From: Rhodovulum marinum
GTDB lineage: Bacteria > Pseudomonadota > Alphaproteobacteria > Rhodobacterales > Rhodobacteraceae
Assembly: GCF_004343075.1 (NCBI RefSeq)
Contig: NZ_SLXP01000003.1
Coordinates: forward strand, 62,001-126,000
Direction of reading: 5' to 3'
Length of the DNA: 64,000 nucleotides
Shown here: positions 51,047-60,096 of the stretch, one piece after another
How positions within the stretch are numbered: position 1 is the stretch's first letter
Layout: the number at the start of each line of letters is the position of its first letter
The notes under the pieces: generated by a model
What the model was told of the DNA's origin: nothing
Database searches by the model: none
What the model saw: only the letters and a program-made list of their open reading frames with translations
Made by a program: the position numbers and the translations under genes

Positions 51047-52267
51047 ATGACCGACGCCGCCCAGCCCCTGCCCGACGCCCGCGCCCGGAAGAACGTCACC
51101 ATTCTCGTGGCCGCGCAGGCGCTCTTGGGCGCGCAGATGCCGATGATCTTCACCATTGGCGGGCTGGCGGGCCAAAGCCTGGCGCCGAACCCGTGCTGGG
51201 CGACGCTGCCGCTGTCGCTGATCGTGCTGGGTTCGATGCTGACCGCGGCGCCGCTGGCGGCGCTGATGCAGCGGTTCGGGCGGCGCGCGGGGTTCATCCT
51301 GGGCACGCTGGGGGGCGCGGCCGGTGGAGCGGTAGGGGCGCTGGGCCTGGTTCAGGGGTCGTTTCCGCTGTTCCTTGCGGGCAGCTTCCTGACCGGCATC
51401 TACCTGTCGGCGCAGGGGTTCTATCGTTTTGCCGCCGCCGACACGGCCGCGGGCGATTTCCAGCCCAAGGCGATTTCCTACGTCCTGGCGGGCGGGCTGG
51501 CGGCCGCGATCATCGGGCCGCAACTGGTCAAGGTGACCGCCGAGGCGATGGTGGTGCCCTTCCTGGGCACATACCTGGCAGTGATCGCGATCAACATCGC
51601 CGGGCCGATCCTGTTCCTGTTCCTCGACATTCCGCGCCCGCCCGTGCGCGACCCGGCGCATCATCACGGCCGCACCCGGGCCGAGATGTTGCGCGACCCG
51701 GCCATCGCGGTGGCGATCATCTGCGCTATGGTGTCCTACGCGCTGATGAACCTGGTGATGACCTCGACCCCCCTGGCGGTGGTGGGCTGCGGATTCGAGA
51801 CCGGGATCGCCGCCGATATCGTAACCGCGCATGTTCTGGCGATGTATGTGCCCAGTTTCTTTACCGGGCACCTGATCGCGCGGCATGGGGCGCAGCGGAT
51901 CGTGGCCCTGGGCCTGGCGATTCTGGCCGCGGCGGGGGGCGTCGCCCTGACCGGGGTCGCGCTGGAGCAGTTCTTCGTGGCGCTGATCCTGCTGGGTGTG
52001 GGCTGGAATTTCGGCTTCATCGGGGCGACCGCGATGCTGGCGCAGGCCCATGGCCCCGAGGAACGCGGCGCGGTGCAGGGGATGAACGATCTGCTGGTCT
52101 TCGGCGGCGTGACGATGGCGTCGCTGGCCTCGGGGGGGTTGATGAACTGTTCCGGCGGGTCCGCGGAACAGGGCTGGGTCGCGGTGAACCTGGCGATGGT
52201 GCCATTCCTGGCACTGGCGGGGGGCGCGCTGATCTGGCTGGTGATGCGGCCCCGCGAGGCCGGTTAG
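51047..52267 (+). CDS. MFS transporter
   Basis: This is a 406-residue protein with about 12 helices. The start at ATG 51047 is preferred because AGGGA lies six bases before it; another ATG two codons earlier abuts that site. Major-facilitator features include the loop 2-3 motif MQRFGRRAGFILGTLGGAAGG and a central cytoplasmic loop with PPVRDPAHHHGRTRAEML. The substrate cannot be inferred; no regulator or pathway gene is linked. Confidence 0.88.
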   Translation: MTDAAQPLPDARARKNVTILVAAQALLGAQMPMIFTIGGLAGQSLAPNPCWATLPLSLIVLGSMLTAAPLAALMQRFGRRAGFILGTLGGAAGGAVGALGLVQGSFPLFLAGSFLTGIYLSAQGFYRFAAADTAAGDFQPKAISYVLAGGLAAAIIGPQLVKVTAEAMVVPFLGTYLAVIAINIAGPILFLFLDIPRPPVRDPAHHHGRTRAEMLRDPAIAVAIICAMVSYALMNLVMTSTPLAVVGCGFETGIAADIVTAHVLAMYVPSFFTGHLIARHGAQRIVALGLAILAAAGGVALTGVALEQFFVALILLGVGWNFGFIGATAMLAQAHGPEERGAVQGMNDLLVFGGVTMASLASGGLMNCSGGSAEQGWVAVNLAMVPFLALAGGALIWLVMRPREAG

Positions 52268-52354
52268 GCCGGGCCGGTGTGCAGCGCCCGGGATAGCGCG
52301 AAGACCGGCCTTTCCCCGCGGCAAATGTACCGCCGCGGCGCCCCAGAAAAACAC

Positions 52355-52382
52355 TTGCGCCCGGTCAGAATCGCAGTATGTT
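52355..52382 (+). promoter_or_regulatory. probable promoter of rpmF-plsX-fabH
   Basis: CTTGCGC gives a -35 TTGCGC (52355-52360) and a -10 TATGTT (52377-52382), with a 16-base spacer. It lies 113 bases before rpmF; no other gene is in this gap. Confidence 0.45.
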
Positions 52383-52494
52383 CCCGGCCTCGCTTGCACG
52401 ATGGGTTGGACGCCGCGCGGAGACGCGCCGAGAGACGCGCTTTCCCAAAAAAGAACACCACCGGGCCCTGGCCCCGAAGGATCGAGGTTGAGAC

Positions 52495-52704
52495 ATGGCT
52501 GTCCCTCAGAACAAAGTCACGCGGTCCCGCCGCAACAATCGCCGCTCGCATGACTCGCTGGTTCCGGGCAACCCGGCCGAGTGCTCGAACTGCGGCGAAC
52601 TGAAACGCCCCCACCACGTCTGCGCGGCCTGCGGCCACTATGACGATCGCGAGATCGTGGCCCAGACCGACGAGTTCGACCTGGACGAAGACGACGCGGC
52701 CTGA
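52495..52704 (+). CDS. rpmF: 50S ribosomal protein L32
   Basis: This is a 69-residue L32. Its zinc site is [18 protein letters not shown] (four Cys), after the basic N-terminus [20 protein letters not shown]. The rpmF-plsX-fabH order is the widely conserved link between ribosome and lipid synthesis genes. Confidence 0.97.
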   Translation: MAVPQNKVTRSRRNNRRSHDSLVPGNPAECSNCGELKRPHHVCAACGHYDDREIVAQTDEFDLDEDDAA

Positions 52705-52732
52705 CGCCCGAAATCGGGCCCGCGCGTCGACC

Positions 52733-53836
52733 ATGAATACAGATCACCGTCAGGAGCCGCGCCGCGAGGCCCCGCGCACCGTCATTTCGGTGGACGCGAT
52801 GGGTGGCGATAACGGCCCCTCTGCCGTGGTGGCCGGCCTGGCCAAGGCCGCCACCAAGAATCCCGACATCCGGTTCATCCTGCATGGCCGGCGCGACGAG
52901 CTGGAACGGCTGGTCGCGCGCCGGCGTGTGCTGGAGGACCGGATCGAGATCCGCGACGCCGCCGAGGTTGTCACCATGGACGCCAAGCCCAGCCACGTGA
53001 TGCGGCATGGCCAGGGTACCTCGATGTGGTCGGCGATCGACAGCGTGCGCAATGGCGAGGCGCCGGTCTGCGTGTCCTGCGGCAACACCGGCGCGCTGAT
53101 GTTGCTGTCGATCATGCGGCTGAAGAAGCTGCCCGGCGTGAACCGCCCGGCGATCGCCTGCCTGTGGCCGTCCCGCAGCCCGCAGGGGTTCAACGTGATG
53201 CTGGACGTGGGCGCGGATGTGCGCGCCGATGAACACGACCTGCTGCAATACGCGCTGATGGGAGCGTCCTATGCCCGCAACGGCCTGGGCCTGGAGCGGC
53301 CGCGGGTCGGCATCCTGAATGTCGGCACCGAAGAGAACAAGGGCCGGGCCGAACTGAAGGCCGCCCATGACCTGATCGAGAACGCGGCCGGAACCGGTAA
53401 TTTCGAGTTCGTGGGCTTCGTCGAGGGGGGCGATATCCCGTCCGACCATGTCGACGTGATCGTCACCGACGGGTTTACCGGCAATATCGCGCTGAAGACC
53501 GGCGAGGGCACCGCGCGCCTGATCGGGGATTTCATGCGCGAGGCGTTCAAGGCGACGCCGCTGTCGCGGATCGCGGCGCTTCTGGCGCTGACCTCGCTGA
53601 ACCGGCTGAAGAAACGGATCGACCCGCGCCGGGTGAATGGCGGCGTTTTCCTGGGGCTGAACGGCACGGTGGTGAAATCGCACGGCGCGTCGGATGCGAC
53701 CGGCGTGGCGGCGGCCGTGCGGCTGGCCTTCGAACTGGCGCAGTCGGGCTTTACCGAGCGGCTGGCCGCGCGGGTTGCATCCGCCGGCGGCCCGGTCCAC
53801 GATGCGCCTCGGGACGTGGCCGGGGGCGAGCGGTAG
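52733..53836 (+). CDS. plsX: phosphate acyltransferase PlsX
   Basis: It converts acyl-ACP and phosphate to acyl-phosphate, the donor for PlsY in phospholipid synthesis. The 367 residues carry the family motifs VISVDAMGGDNGP, CVSCGNTGALMLLS, GILNVGTEENKG and VTDGFTGNIALKTGEG. It starts 28 bases after rpmF and is followed by fabH after 2 bases. Confidence 0.96.
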   Translation: MNTDHRQEPRREAPRTVISVDAMGGDNGPSAVVAGLAKAATKNPDIRFILHGRRDELERLVARRRVLEDRIEIRDAAEVVTMDAKPSHVMRHGQGTSMWSAIDSVRNGEAPVCVSCGNTGALMLLSIMRLKKLPGVNRPAIACLWPSRSPQGFNVMLDVGADVRADEHDLLQYALMGASYARNGLGLERPRVGILNVGTEENKGRAELKAAHDLIENAAGTGNFEFVGFVEGGDIPSDHVDVIVTDGFTGNIALKTGEGTARLIGDFMREAFKATPLSRIAALLALTSLNRLKKRIDPRRVNGGVFLGLNGTVVKSHGASDATGVAAAVRLAFELAQSGFTERLAARVASAGGPVHDAPRDVAGGER

Positions 53837-53838
53837 GA

Positions 53839-54810
53839 ATGGTAACAAGGGCCATTGTCAGGGGTGTAGGGCATTACCTGCCGGCGCGCGTCGTCGAGAA
53901 TGCCGAATTCGAAAAGACCCTGGAGACGTCGGACGAGTGGATCCGTACCCGCTCGGGCATCGAACGGCGCCATTTCGCCGCCGAGGGCGAGACGACCTCT
54001 GCCATGGCGATCCGCGCGGCGCAGGCGGCGTTGGCCGATGCGGGCCTGACCCCTGACGATATCGACGCAATCGTTCTGGCCACTTCGACCGCCGATCTGA
54101 CCTTTCCGTCCTGCGCGACCATGGTGCAGGCGGGGCTGGGCATGACGCGCGGCTTTGCCTTTGACGTTCAGGCGGTTTGCGCGGGGTTCGTTTTCGCTCT
54201 GTCGACGGCCAATGCGATGATCGCCACCGGCCAGGCGGCCCGCGTCATGGTGATCGGCGCCGAGACGTTCAGCCGGATCATGGACTGGCAGGATCGCGGC
54301 ACCTGCGTGCTGTTCGGGGATGGCGCGGGCGCGCTGATCCTTGAGGCGGCCGAGGGCGCGGGCGGGTCGGATGATCGCGGGGTGCTGGCGGTCGACCTGC
54401 ATTCCGACGGGCGCCACCGCGAGATCCTGTATGTCGATGGCGGCACCTCGACCGGGACGACCGGCTATCTGCGGATGCTGGGCAAGGAAGTGTTCCGCCA
54501 CGCGGTCGAGAAGCTGGCCGACACCGCCCATGCCGCGTTGCACAAGGCCGGGCTGACGGGCGCCGATGTCGACTGGCTGGTGCCGCACCAGGCGAACCTG
54601 CGGATCATCAAGGCGACCGCCCAGCGGTTGCAACTGCCGATGGACCGCGTGATCGTCACCGTGCAGGACCATGGCAACACCTCGGCCGCGTCGATCCCGC
54701 TGGCGTTGTCGGTGGGCAAGGCCGAGGGCAAGATCCGGCCCGGCGACCTGGTCGTGACCGAGGCAATCGGTGGCGGACTGGCCTGGGGATCGGTCGTTCT
54801 GCGCTGGTGA
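53839..54810 (+). CDS. fabH: 3-oxoacyl-ACP synthase III
   Basis: It starts fatty acid synthesis by condensing acetyl-CoA with malonyl-ACP. In its 323 residues the catalytic triad is Cys114 (DVQAVCAGFVFAL), His in VPHQANLRIIKA and Asn in DHGNTSAASIPLAL. The start codon is 2 bases after the plsX stop. Confidence 0.97.
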   Translation: MVTRAIVRGVGHYLPARVVENAEFEKTLETSDEWIRTRSGIERRHFAAEGETTSAMAIRAAQAALADAGLTPDDIDAIVLATSTADLTFPSCATMVQAGLGMTRGFAFDVQAVCAGFVFALSTANAMIATGQAARVMVIGAETFSRIMDWQDRGTCVLFGDGAGALILEAAEGAGGSDDRGVLAVDLHSDGRHREILYVDGGTSTGTTGYLRMLGKEVFRHAVEKLADTAHAALHKAGLTGADVDWLVPHQANLRIIKATAQRLQLPMDRVIVTVQDHGNTSAASIPLALSVGKAEGKIRPGDLVVTEAIGGGLAWGSVVLRW

Positions 54811-54848
54811 CCCGTCCCGCGCAAAACGCCCCAGCCCCGGCGTTGCTG

Positions 54849-54878
54849 TTGACTCGGAAATTCGTTTGTCTCTAAGGT
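54849..54878 (+). promoter_or_regulatory. probable ihfA promoter
   Basis: TTGACT (54849-54854) and TAAGGT (54873-54878) are separated by 18 bases in a locally AT-rich patch between fabH and ihfA. It gives ihfA and the MerR gene a start independent of the lipid operon. Confidence 0.55.
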
Positions 54879-54921
54879 CTTGTGCAGACGGGGATTTTCG
54901 GATCGCATTGGAGGGGGCGTC

Positions 54922-55233
54922 ATGTCGGGCAACACGCTGACACGTATGGATTTGACCGAGGCCGTATTCCGCGAGGTGGGCCTGTCGCGCAACGAATCCG
55001 CCGACCTTGTGGAAAGCGTGCTGCAGCACATGTCGGATGCGCTGGTGGCCGGCGAGACGGTCAAGATCTCGTCCTTCGGCACGTTCTCGGTGCGTGAAAA
55101 GGCCGCGCGGGTCGGCCGCAACCCGAAGACCGGCGAAGAGGTTCCGATCCTGCCCCGTCGGGTTCTGACCTTTCGCCCGTCGCACCTGATGAAGGACCGC
55201 GTCGCCGCCGGAAATGCCGGGCGGACGGGCTAA
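54922..55233 (+). CDS. ihfA: integration host factor alpha subunit
   Basis: This is a 103-residue DNA-bending protein of the HU/IHF family: [29 protein letters not shown], then [27 protein letters not shown], the beta-arm that intercalates in the minor groove. The start at ATG 54922 follows GGAGGGGG. The [19 protein letters not shown] end is the alpha-subunit pattern. Confidence 0.95.
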   Translation: MSGNTLTRMDLTEAVFREVGLSRNESADLVESVLQHMSDALVAGETVKISSFGTFSVREKAARVGRNPKTGEEVPILPRRVLTFRPSHLMKDRVAAGNAGRTG

Positions 55234-55245
55234 GGGCCCGGGATC

Positions 55246-56274
55246 ATGGACAAATCCCCCGAAGCCTTTCGCACGATCAGCGAGGTGGCGGCGTGGCTGG
55301 ACACGCCGGCCCATGTGCTGCGCTTCTGGGAAAGCCGGTTCACCCAGGTCAAGCCGGTGAAACGGGCGGGCGGACGGCGCTATTACCGGCCCGCCGACAT
55401 GAGGCTGCTGGGCGGCATCAAGAAACTGCTGCACGAGGACGGGCTGACGATCCGCGGCGTGCAGAAGATCCTGCGCGAAGAGGGGGTGAAGGCCGTCTCG
55501 GCGCTGTCGCCCCCGCTGGAGGAAGGCGCGGCGGGGTTGCTGATCGAGGGCGAGGCCGAACGGCTGGAGGATGGCCCCGCGTCCACGATTACCGGCGCCG
55601 AGTCGGGGATTGGCGCCGACGAGGACGTGGCACCCGAGGCGCCGATGCAGGAAGACGCCGAGGCCGAGATCGAGGAGGCCGAGGTGGTGGCGATCGTCCA
55701 GCGCCCGCGTCCGCGCCCCGAACCGGACGAGGCGATTCTGCCGGGGCTGGACCTGGACGCGCCGCGGGCGAAATCCGAGCCCGCCGCCGCCGGAGCCATC
55801 TCCGAAACCGCACCGGACCCGGAGTCCGCGCCCGAACCGGCGCCCATGCCGACCTTCCGCCGCCATCCGCAGCCCGCCGAGGCGGCATTGGAACCCGCCG
55901 CACCTTCCCCTGCCCCGGCGGCCGCGGCACCCGAATCCGATGCGCCCGAGTCGGCCCAGGACGCTGCGCCTGAGCCGCCTGCGGGGGCCACGCCCGAGCC
56001 CGAACCCGCCGTGCCTGCAATGGCGCCCCCCGCCGCCGCACCCGAACCGGCCGCACCCGCCCCGCTGGGCGTTGATATCGCGCGCACCGATCCGGCCGAC
56101 GACGACCCGGCCTTCATACCGGCAAGCGCCCCGCTCAGGACCTGGATTCGCAGGCCCGCGCTGCGCAAGGCGCTGGCCGAGGACCACCAGGTGGCGGCCC
56201 AGGCGATCAGCCGGCTGCGCACGCTGAACGAGCGGATGCAGGCCGATGATCGGGGCGCAAATCGGCACGGCTGA
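55246..56274 (+). CDS. MerR-family regulator with long Pro/Ala/Glu-rich tail
   Basis: This is a 342-residue protein. Residues about 8-80 are a MerR winged helix ([60 protein letters not shown]). The remaining 250 residues are mostly a low-complexity Ala/Pro/Glu region with no effector-binding domain, followed by a charged C-terminal helix ([26 protein letters not shown]). The position directly after ihfA (12 bases) is conserved in alphaproteobacteria as far as I recall. Target and signal are unknown. Confidence 0.85.
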   Translation: MDKSPEAFRTISEVAAWLDTPAHVLRFWESRFTQVKPVKRAGGRRYYRPADMRLLGGIKKLLHEDGLTIRGVQKILREEGVKAVSALSPPLEEGAAGLLIEGEAERLEDGPASTITGAESGIGADEDVAPEAPMQEDAEAEIEEAEVVAIVQRPRPRPEPDEAILPGLDLDAPRAKSEPAAAGAISETAPDPESAPEPAPMPTFRRHPQPAEAALEPAAPSPAPAAAAPESDAPESAQDAAPEPPAGATPEPEPAVPAMAPPAAAPEPAAPAPLGVDIARTDPADDDPAFIPASAPLRTWIRRPALRKALAEDHQVAAQAISRLRTLNERMQADDRGANRHG

Positions 56275-56329
56275 TCGTGGGTTTTGCGACTTGCCCCCGG
56301 CGTCAGACATGGTATGACACGCCCCGTGT

Positions 56330-56406
56330 CGGGCTATGGCGCAGTCTGGTAGCGCGTCCGTCTGGGGGACGGAAGGTCGCAGGTTCAAGTCCTGCTAGCC
56401 CGACCA
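56330..56406 (+). tRNA. tRNA-Pro (GGG anticodon)
   Basis: This is a full cloverleaf: acceptor CGGGCTA/TAGCCCG, D stem GCGC/GCGC, anticodon stem TCCGT/ACGGA with loop CTGGGGG (anticodon GGG, reading CCC and CCU), T stem GCAGG/CCTGC with loop TTCAAGT, discriminator A and an encoded CCA. No integrase or direct repeat of the 3' end is nearby. Confidence 0.96.
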
Positions 56407-56408
56407 TC

Positions 56409-56455
56409 ATCACACCCGCCCGCGCGCCCCTTTCGGGCCGCGGGCGGTGATGTTT
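56409..56455 (+). terminator. terminator after tRNA-Pro
   Basis: CCGCCCGCG (56416-56424) pairs with CGCGGGCGG (56439-56447), an outer ATCA/TGAT extends the stem, and a short TTT follows. It separates the tRNA from dcd. Confidence 0.65.
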
Positions 56456-56494
56456 CCGGGGTCCGCCCGCCCGGGCGCAGTCGGAGGGGATGCG

Positions 56495-57589
56495 ATGACC
56501 GGCACCGGCGTTCTGCCCGCCCAGGATATCCGAAAGCTGATCGAGACCGGCGCGATCGGCCTGGACGCGCCGCTGGCCGAGGGTCAGGTGCAGCCCGCCT
56601 CGCTGGACCTCAGGCTGGGCAATGTGGCCTATCGGGTGCGCGCCTCGTTCCTGGCGGGGGCCGCGCGCACGGTGGCCGAACGGCTTGCCGATTTCGAGAT
56701 GCACCGGATCGACCTTACGGGCGGAGCCGTGCTGGAAAAGGGCTGTGTCTATGTCGTGCCGCTGATGGAACGGCTGGCCCTGCCCGACGACATCCAGGCG
56801 GTGGCCAACGCCAAAAGCTCGACCGGGCGGCTGGACCTGCTGACCCGCGCGATCACCGATGGCGGGGTCGAATTCGACCGCATCCGCCCCGGCTATAACG
56901 GACCGCTTTACGCGGAGATCTGCCCCCGGTCGTTCTCGGTGCTGGTGCGGCCCGGGCAGCGGCTGAACCAGGTGCGGTTCCGCCGCGGCCAGGCGGTTCT
57001 GAGCGATGCCGAGCTGCAGGCGCTGCATGACCGGGTGCGGCTGGTCGCGGGCGGCCCGGCGGTAATCTCGGAAGGGCTGGGCTTTTCGGTCGATCTGAGA
57101 CCGGGCGACGGCGACCTCGTGGGCTATCGCGCCAAGCCGCATTCGGGGGTGATCGACCTGGACCGGATCGGCGCCCATGACCCGGCAGAGTTCTGGGAGG
57201 AGCTGCGCACCGACAAGGGCCGGATCATCCTCGACCCCGGCGCCTTCTATATCCTCGTCAGTCGCGAATCGGTGCATATCCCGCCCGATTACGCCGCCGA
57301 AATGGCGCCCTACCTGGCGATGGTGGGCGAGTTCCGGGTGCATTACGCGGGCTTTTTCGATCCCGGATTCGGCCATGATGCGGCCGGCGGCACGGGGTCG
57401 CGCGGCGTGCTGGAGGTACGCTGTCACGAGGCCCCCTTCGTGCTGGAACACGGGCAGGTCGTTGGCCGGCTGGTCTATGAACGGATGGCCGCGCGTCCCG
57501 AAACGCTCTACGGCGCGGGGATCGCGTCGAACTACCAGGGCCAGGGATTGAAGCTGTCCAAGCATTTCCGCACACCCCGCGCCGGCTGA
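56495..57589 (+). CDS. dcd: dCTP deaminase, long (two-domain) form
   Basis: It deaminates dCTP to dUTP in thymidylate supply. The protein is 364 residues, nearly twice E. coli Dcd. The first half has the Dcd/dUTPase pattern QPASLDLRLGNVAYRV, ANAKSSTGRLDLLTRAITD and YNGPLYAEICPRSFSVLVRPGQ. The second half repeats the fold (SVHIPPDYAAEMAPYLAMVGEF, HYAGFFDPGFGH, GQVVGRLVYERM). This internally duplicated form is annotated as dCTP deaminase in many alphaproteobacteria; whether both halves are catalytic is unclear. Confidence 0.88.
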   Translation: MTGTGVLPAQDIRKLIETGAIGLDAPLAEGQVQPASLDLRLGNVAYRVRASFLAGAARTVAERLADFEMHRIDLTGGAVLEKGCVYVVPLMERLALPDDIQAVANAKSSTGRLDLLTRAITDGGVEFDRIRPGYNGPLYAEICPRSFSVLVRPGQRLNQVRFRRGQAVLSDAELQALHDRVRLVAGGPAVISEGLGFSVDLRPGDGDLVGYRAKPHSGVIDLDRIGAHDPAEFWEELRTDKGRIILDPGAFYILVSRESVHIPPDYAAEMAPYLAMVGEFRVHYAGFFDPGFGHDAAGGTGSRGVLEVRCHEAPFVLEHGQVVGRLVYERMAARPETLYGAGIASNYQGQGLKLSKHFRTPRAG

Positions 57590-57842
57590 TCCGTTCAAGG
57601 GCGCCGGTTTCCCGGTGAAACCGCGATCGCGTCCGTTCGCCGTACATTCCGGCCAACGGGCGCCGCGGCATATCGGCCCGGACCTGCGCGATCTAGCCGG
57701 GCGGCGCGGGGCAGTCCATGCACCCTTTTTCCCTTCGCCGAAGGCTTGACGCGACGGCGCAAGGCGCCCGCACGCAACGCGATTGCACGCGCCCCGCCCC
57801 GGCGATAGCGTCTGCACAGCGTTTCCGCAGGAGCCCACCACC

Positions 57843-59216
57843 ATGCCCGACACCGCCGCCAATAGCTGGGAAGCCCGCGCCGAGGCTGCGACTTTCTACG
57901 GCTTCACCGACCTGCCCTCGATCCATGCCCGCGGCACGGTCGTGCTGACCCATGGCGAGGGGCCCTATATCGTCGACACCCATGGCCGGCGCTATCTGGA
58001 CGCCAATTCCGGACTTTGGAACATGGTCGCGGGGTTCGACCATGCGGGGCTGGCCGCGGCGGCCAAGGCGCAATATGACCGCTTCCCCGGGTATCACGCG
58101 TTTTTCGGGCGGATGTCGGACCAGACGGTGATGCTGTCGGAGAAACTGGTCGAGGTCTCGCCCTTCGACCGGGGCCGGGTGTTCTATACCAATTCGGGGT
58201 CCGAGGCGAACGACACGCTGGCCAAGATGCTGTGGTTCCTGGCGGGCGCCGAAGGCGCGCCAGAGCGGCGCAAGATCCTGACGCGGGTGAATTCCTATCA
58301 CGGCGTGACGGCCGTTTCGGCCTCGATGACCGGAAAGCCGTATAACGCGCTGTTCGGGCTGCCCCTGCCGGGATTCGTCCACCTGACCTGTCCGCATTAC
58401 TGGCGCGAGGGGCGGCCGGGCGAAACCGAGGGCGAATTCACCGCGCGCCTGGCCGCCGAGCTGGAAGAGGTGATCGCGCGCGAAGGGGCCGAGACGATCG
58501 CGGGGTTCTTTGCCGAGCCGGTGATGGGGGCCGGCGGGGTGATCCCGCCCTCTGCGGGCTATTTCCAGGCGATCCAGCCGATCCTGAAGCGCCATGGCAT
58601 CCCGCTGGTCGCCGACGAGGTGATCTGCGGCTTTGGCCGGACGGGCGAGGTCTGGGGCTGCGAGACCTACGGGTTCGTGCCCGACGCGATCATCAGTTCC
58701 AAGGCGCTGACGGCGGGGTATTTCCCGATGGGCGCGGTGATCCTGGGCTCCGACCTGGCCGACCGGCTGCACGCCGCGGCCGAGGCAGTCGAGGAATTCC
58801 CGCATGGCTTCACCGCCAGCGGACACCCGGTGGGCTGCGCCATCGCGCTGAAGGCCATCGACGTGATCCTGAACGAGGGGCTTCTGGACAATGTGCGCGC
58901 CATGACGCCGCGGTTCGAGGCGGGGATGCAGCGGCTGGCCGAGCATCCCCATATCGGCGAATGGCGCGGCAAGGGGTTGATGGGCGCACTGGAGGCGGTG
59001 GCCGACAAGGCGACCAAGACCCCCTTCCCGTCCGACCTGTCGGTCAGCGAGCGGATCGCCAATACCTGCACCGATCACGGCCTGATCTGCCGGCCCCTGG
59101 GCCAGTCCATCGTTCTGTGCCCGCCCTTCATCCTGACCGAGGCGCAGATGGACGAGATGTTCGACAAGTTGGAGGCGGCGCTGACCCGGGTCTTTGCCGA
59201 GATCGGGGCGGGCTAA
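57843..59216 (+). CDS. class III omega-aminotransferase
   Basis: This is a PLP enzyme of 457 residues, starting at ATG 57843 with AGGAG upstream. Motifs are FYTNSGSEANDTLAKMLW (phosphate-binding), SYHGVTAVSASMTG, LVADEVICGFGRTG (the Asp that contacts the pyridine nitrogen) and SSKALTAGYFPMGAVI (Schiff-base Lys). Close relatives use pyruvate with taurine, beta-alanine, putrescine or other omega-amines; the substrate cannot be fixed from sequence or neighbours. It stands alone between dcd and a convergent operon. Confidence 0.9.
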   Translation: MPDTAANSWEARAEAATFYGFTDLPSIHARGTVVLTHGEGPYIVDTHGRRYLDANSGLWNMVAGFDHAGLAAAAKAQYDRFPGYHAFFGRMSDQTVMLSEKLVEVSPFDRGRVFYTNSGSEANDTLAKMLWFLAGAEGAPERRKILTRVNSYHGVTAVSASMTGKPYNALFGLPLPGFVHLTCPHYWREGRPGETEGEFTARLAAELEEVIAREGAETIAGFFAEPVMGAGGVIPPSAGYFQAIQPILKRHGIPLVADEVICGFGRTGEVWGCETYGFVPDAIISSKALTAGYFPMGAVILGSDLADRLHAAAEAVEEFPHGFTASGHPVGCAIALKAIDVILNEGLLDNVRAMTPRFEAGMQRLAEHPHIGEWRGKGLMGALEAVADKATKTPFPSDLSVSERIANTCTDHGLICRPLGQSIVLCPPFILTEAQMDEMFDKLEAALTRVFAEIGAG

Positions 59217-59428
59217 AGGCGACCGGCGCGGCGGGCCAGCCGAACGGCCTGCCGCGCGCCCTTGGCGGCGGTACGCGCCCGCGCCTCGGCCTTTGGATCG
59301 GGGCTGGCGCCGCGTTGAAGCGCGCGGCGGGCGGCAGCCTCGACCCCGGCCTCGATCCCCTTGTGAAGCAGCGTCCGGACCACCGTCCGGGCGGCCATGT
59401 GCAAAAGATGCGGCGGCAGGATCATCAT
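59213..59428 (-). CDS. 71-residue basic helical protein downstream of scpB
   Basis: I do not recognise a domain. The start is ATG 59428 (MMILPPHLLHMAARTVVRTLLHKG) with GAGGGAC just before it. The product is Ala/Arg-rich and strongly basic (ARARTAAKGARQAVRLARRAGRL), suggesting a nucleic-acid- or membrane-binding helix. It begins 23 bases after the scpB stop, so it is probably the last gene of that operon, and it overlaps the convergent aminotransferase stop by 4 bases. Confidence 0.65.
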   Translation of the reverse strand: MMILPPHLLHMAARTVVRTLLHKGIEAGVEAAARRALQRGASPDPKAEARARTAAKGARQAVRLARRAGRL

Positions 59429-59451
59429 GTCCCTCGCTTGTCGGCCATGGG

Positions 59452-60096
59452 TCAGCTTTCGTCCTCGAACATCTCGGCCTGGCCGTCCTCGCCCGACTCG
59501 TCCTCGTCCGAGGTGCCTGGCATCGGGCGGCTGTCCAGAAGGCCGGCGGCGCGCAGTTCCTTTAGCCCCGGCAGGTCGCGCGCGCTTTCCAGCCCGAAAT
59601 GGTCCAGGAATTCCTCGGTGACGACATAGGTCACCGGGCGGCCCGGGGTCATCCGGCGCCGCCCGAAACGGATCCATTCCAGTTCCAGCAACTGGTCGAC
59701 GGTGCCCCGGCTGACCGAGACGCCGCGGATTTCCTCGATCTCGGCGCGGGTGACCGGCTGGTGATAGGCGATGATGGCCAGCGTCTCGATCGCGGCGCGG
59801 CTGAGCTTGCGCAGTTCGGTGGTTTCCTTCTGCATCAGGAAACCCAGATCGGGCGCGGTGCGAAACGCCCAGGACTCGCCCACCCGGACCAGACGCACGC
59901 CACGCCCCTCGTAGCGGCGCGCCAGATGGGTCAGCGCGAGGGCCGCGTCACAGCCATGGGGCATGCGCGCGTTCAGATCGGCCACGCGCAGCGGCTCGGC
60001 AGAGGCGAACAGGATCGCCTCGACCATGCGCTCCTGCTCGGCCATGGGGGGAGCCTCGAAAAGGCTGTCCTCCTGGTCCCGCTCGCGGTCGGTCAT
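59452..60096 (-). CDS. scpB: segregation and condensation protein B
   Basis: This is a 214-residue kite protein of the SMC-ScpAB complex, with two winged-helix domains (EQERMVEAILFASAEPLRVADL; IETLAIIAYHQPVTRAEIEEIRGVSVSRGTVDQLL) and an acidic C-terminal tail (SDEDESGEDGQAEMFEDES). It overlaps scpA by 4 bases. Confidence 0.95.
   Translation of the reverse strand: MTDRERDQEDSLFEAPPMAEQERMVEAILFASAEPLRVADLNARMPHGCDAALALTHLARRYEGRGVRLVRVGESWAFRTAPDLGFLMQKETTELRKLSRAAIETLAIIAYHQPVTRAEIEEIRGVSVSRGTVDQLLELEWIRFGRRRMTPGRPVTYVVTEEFLDHFGLESARDLPGLKELRAAGLLDSRPMPGTSDEDESGEDGQAEMFEDES

Noticed and set aside
56330-56406. tRNA-Pro as an integration site for a genomic island
   Set aside because: There is no integrase next to it, no repeat of the tRNA 3' end that I can see, and the downstream genes are housekeeping (dcd, aminotransferase, scpAB).
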